A stretch of DNA of 64,000 bases from Gloeothece verrucosa PCC 7822 (lineage in GTDB: Bacteria; Cyanobacteriota; Cyanobacteriia; Cyanobacteriales; Microcystaceae): NCBI RefSeq assembly GCF_000147335.1, contig NC_014501.1, positions 2,664,300 through 2,728,299 on the forward strand, written 5' to 3'. This document shows positions 63,669 through 64,000 of the stretch, in pieces; position 1 is the stretch's first letter; the number at the start of each line of letters is the position of its first letter. A model generated the notes under the pieces. That model was not told where the DNA came from. It did not search any database and saw only the letters and a list, made by a program, of their open reading frames with translations. Made by a program: the position numbers and the translations under genes.

Positions 63669-64000
63669 ATGGTTCTTACTGCTACAAACAAAACACCATT
63701 AACTCAAGGGGTTCGCATTCGTGGCCGGATGTTGGACAAATATGCTGAGATTCTTTCAGATTCTGCCCTTAACTTTCTGGCCATGTTACAGCGCCGCTTT
63801 GGCGCTCGTCGTTCCCATCTTTTGGAACTCAGACAAAACATCCAACAACAAATTCATGCCGGATGGATGCCTGAGTTTTCTGAAGAAACTGAAGACATCC
63901 GTAACAGCCAGTGGCAAATTGCTCCTATCCCTGTAGACTTACAAGACCGGCGCGTTGAAATTACAGGTCCAGTAGATCGGAAAATGATTATCAACGCTCT
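63669..64000 (+). CDS. aceB: Malate synthase, N-terminal part (cut by window end)
   Basis: Condenses glyoxylate with acetyl-CoA to malate, the second step of the glyoxylate shunt. The 110 visible residues begin MVLTATNKTPLTQGVRIRGR and contain ALNFLAMLQRRFGARRSHLL, then IAPIPVDLQDRRVEITGPVD and RKMIINA, which is the characteristic N-terminal region of malate synthase A. The frame is open to the window edge, so the catalytic barrel is not seen. GTAGGAG precedes the ATG. Isocitrate lyase, the partner enzyme, may lie just beyond. Most cyanobacteria lack this shunt. Confidence 0.88.
   Translation, partial: MVLTATNKTPLTQGVRIRGRMLDKYAEILSDSALNFLAMLQRRFGARRSHLLELRQNIQQQIHAGWMPEFSEETEDIRNSQWQIAPIPVDLQDRRVEITGPVDRKMIINA

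Noticed and set aside
1..64000. tRNA and rRNA genes
   Set aside because: I scanned the spacers for cloverleaf-type and T-loop GTTCGANTC sequences and for rRNA hallmarks and saw none; a covariance search would be needed to exclude tRNAs fully.

Overview
The window comes from a cyanobacterium. It carries chlP (geranylgeranyl reductase), a CpcF-type phycobilin lyase, a PucC/BCH-type carrier, a plant-like RRM RNA-binding protein, a DUF2358 gene, several PEP-CTERM proteins, short heptamer repeats between genes, and above all a scytonemin (UV sunscreen) locus. The modest GC and the gene set suggest a unicellular or colonial sheathed lineage such as Gloeothece/Cyanothece, but that placement is an inference from recognition and was not tested.

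Region 1 (1-23.4 kb) is the scytonemin locus. A trp operon (trpE/G fusion, trpC, trpA, trpB, trpD) runs leftward and probably supplies tryptophan for the pigment. Divergent from it are an unrecognised Gly/Asn-rich repeat protein, then scyA, scyB and scyC (cytoplasmic monomer synthesis). These are followed by a ScyD/ScyE-family protein and an NHL-repeat ScyF-like protein, both with signal peptides and PEP-CTERM tails. Next is an unrecognised secreted protein built from DGINN motifs that look like decayed NHL blades. After an IS630 remnant comes a full eboA-F operon, implicated in moving the scytonemin precursor to the periplasm. The order matches the known compartment logic: make tryptophan, make the monomer, export it, then mature it outside the inner membrane.

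Region 2 (23.4-34 kb) is accessory. It holds a DUF2358 gene, a four-helix-bundle protein and an HMA-like membrane protein. A potA gene follows with two tandem potD paralogues and no permease. A methyltransferase of the phosphorothioation-associated family has the same domain duplicated on both sides of its catalytic core; its promoter region contains a perfect 20-bp palindrome. A nucleoside phosphorylase and an FMN reductase follow.

Region 3 (34-49.7 kb) mixes housekeeping genes (HPF with a cold-shock-like domain, uvrA, rpsU, an RRM protein, an MtfA-type peptidase, PucC-like carrier, SbcD-like nuclease) with PEP-CTERM proteins. One of these has curlin-like repeats and another is a broken remnant next to a MITE-like element. 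Copies of that element lie at 15.1, 35.1 and 39.1 kb.

Region 4 (49.7-64 kb) contains cpcF, decayed HicA/HicB toxin-antitoxin pieces, a pentapeptide-repeat protein with very regular 15-bp DNA repeats, an M1 aminopeptidase, chlP, a glycosyltransferase-like gene, ftsH and an alpha-amylase-family enzyme. After a 1.1-kb AT-rich gap the window ends inside a malate synthase gene, a glyoxylate-shunt enzyme uncommon in cyanobacteria. No rRNA, tRNA or CRISPR array was seen.
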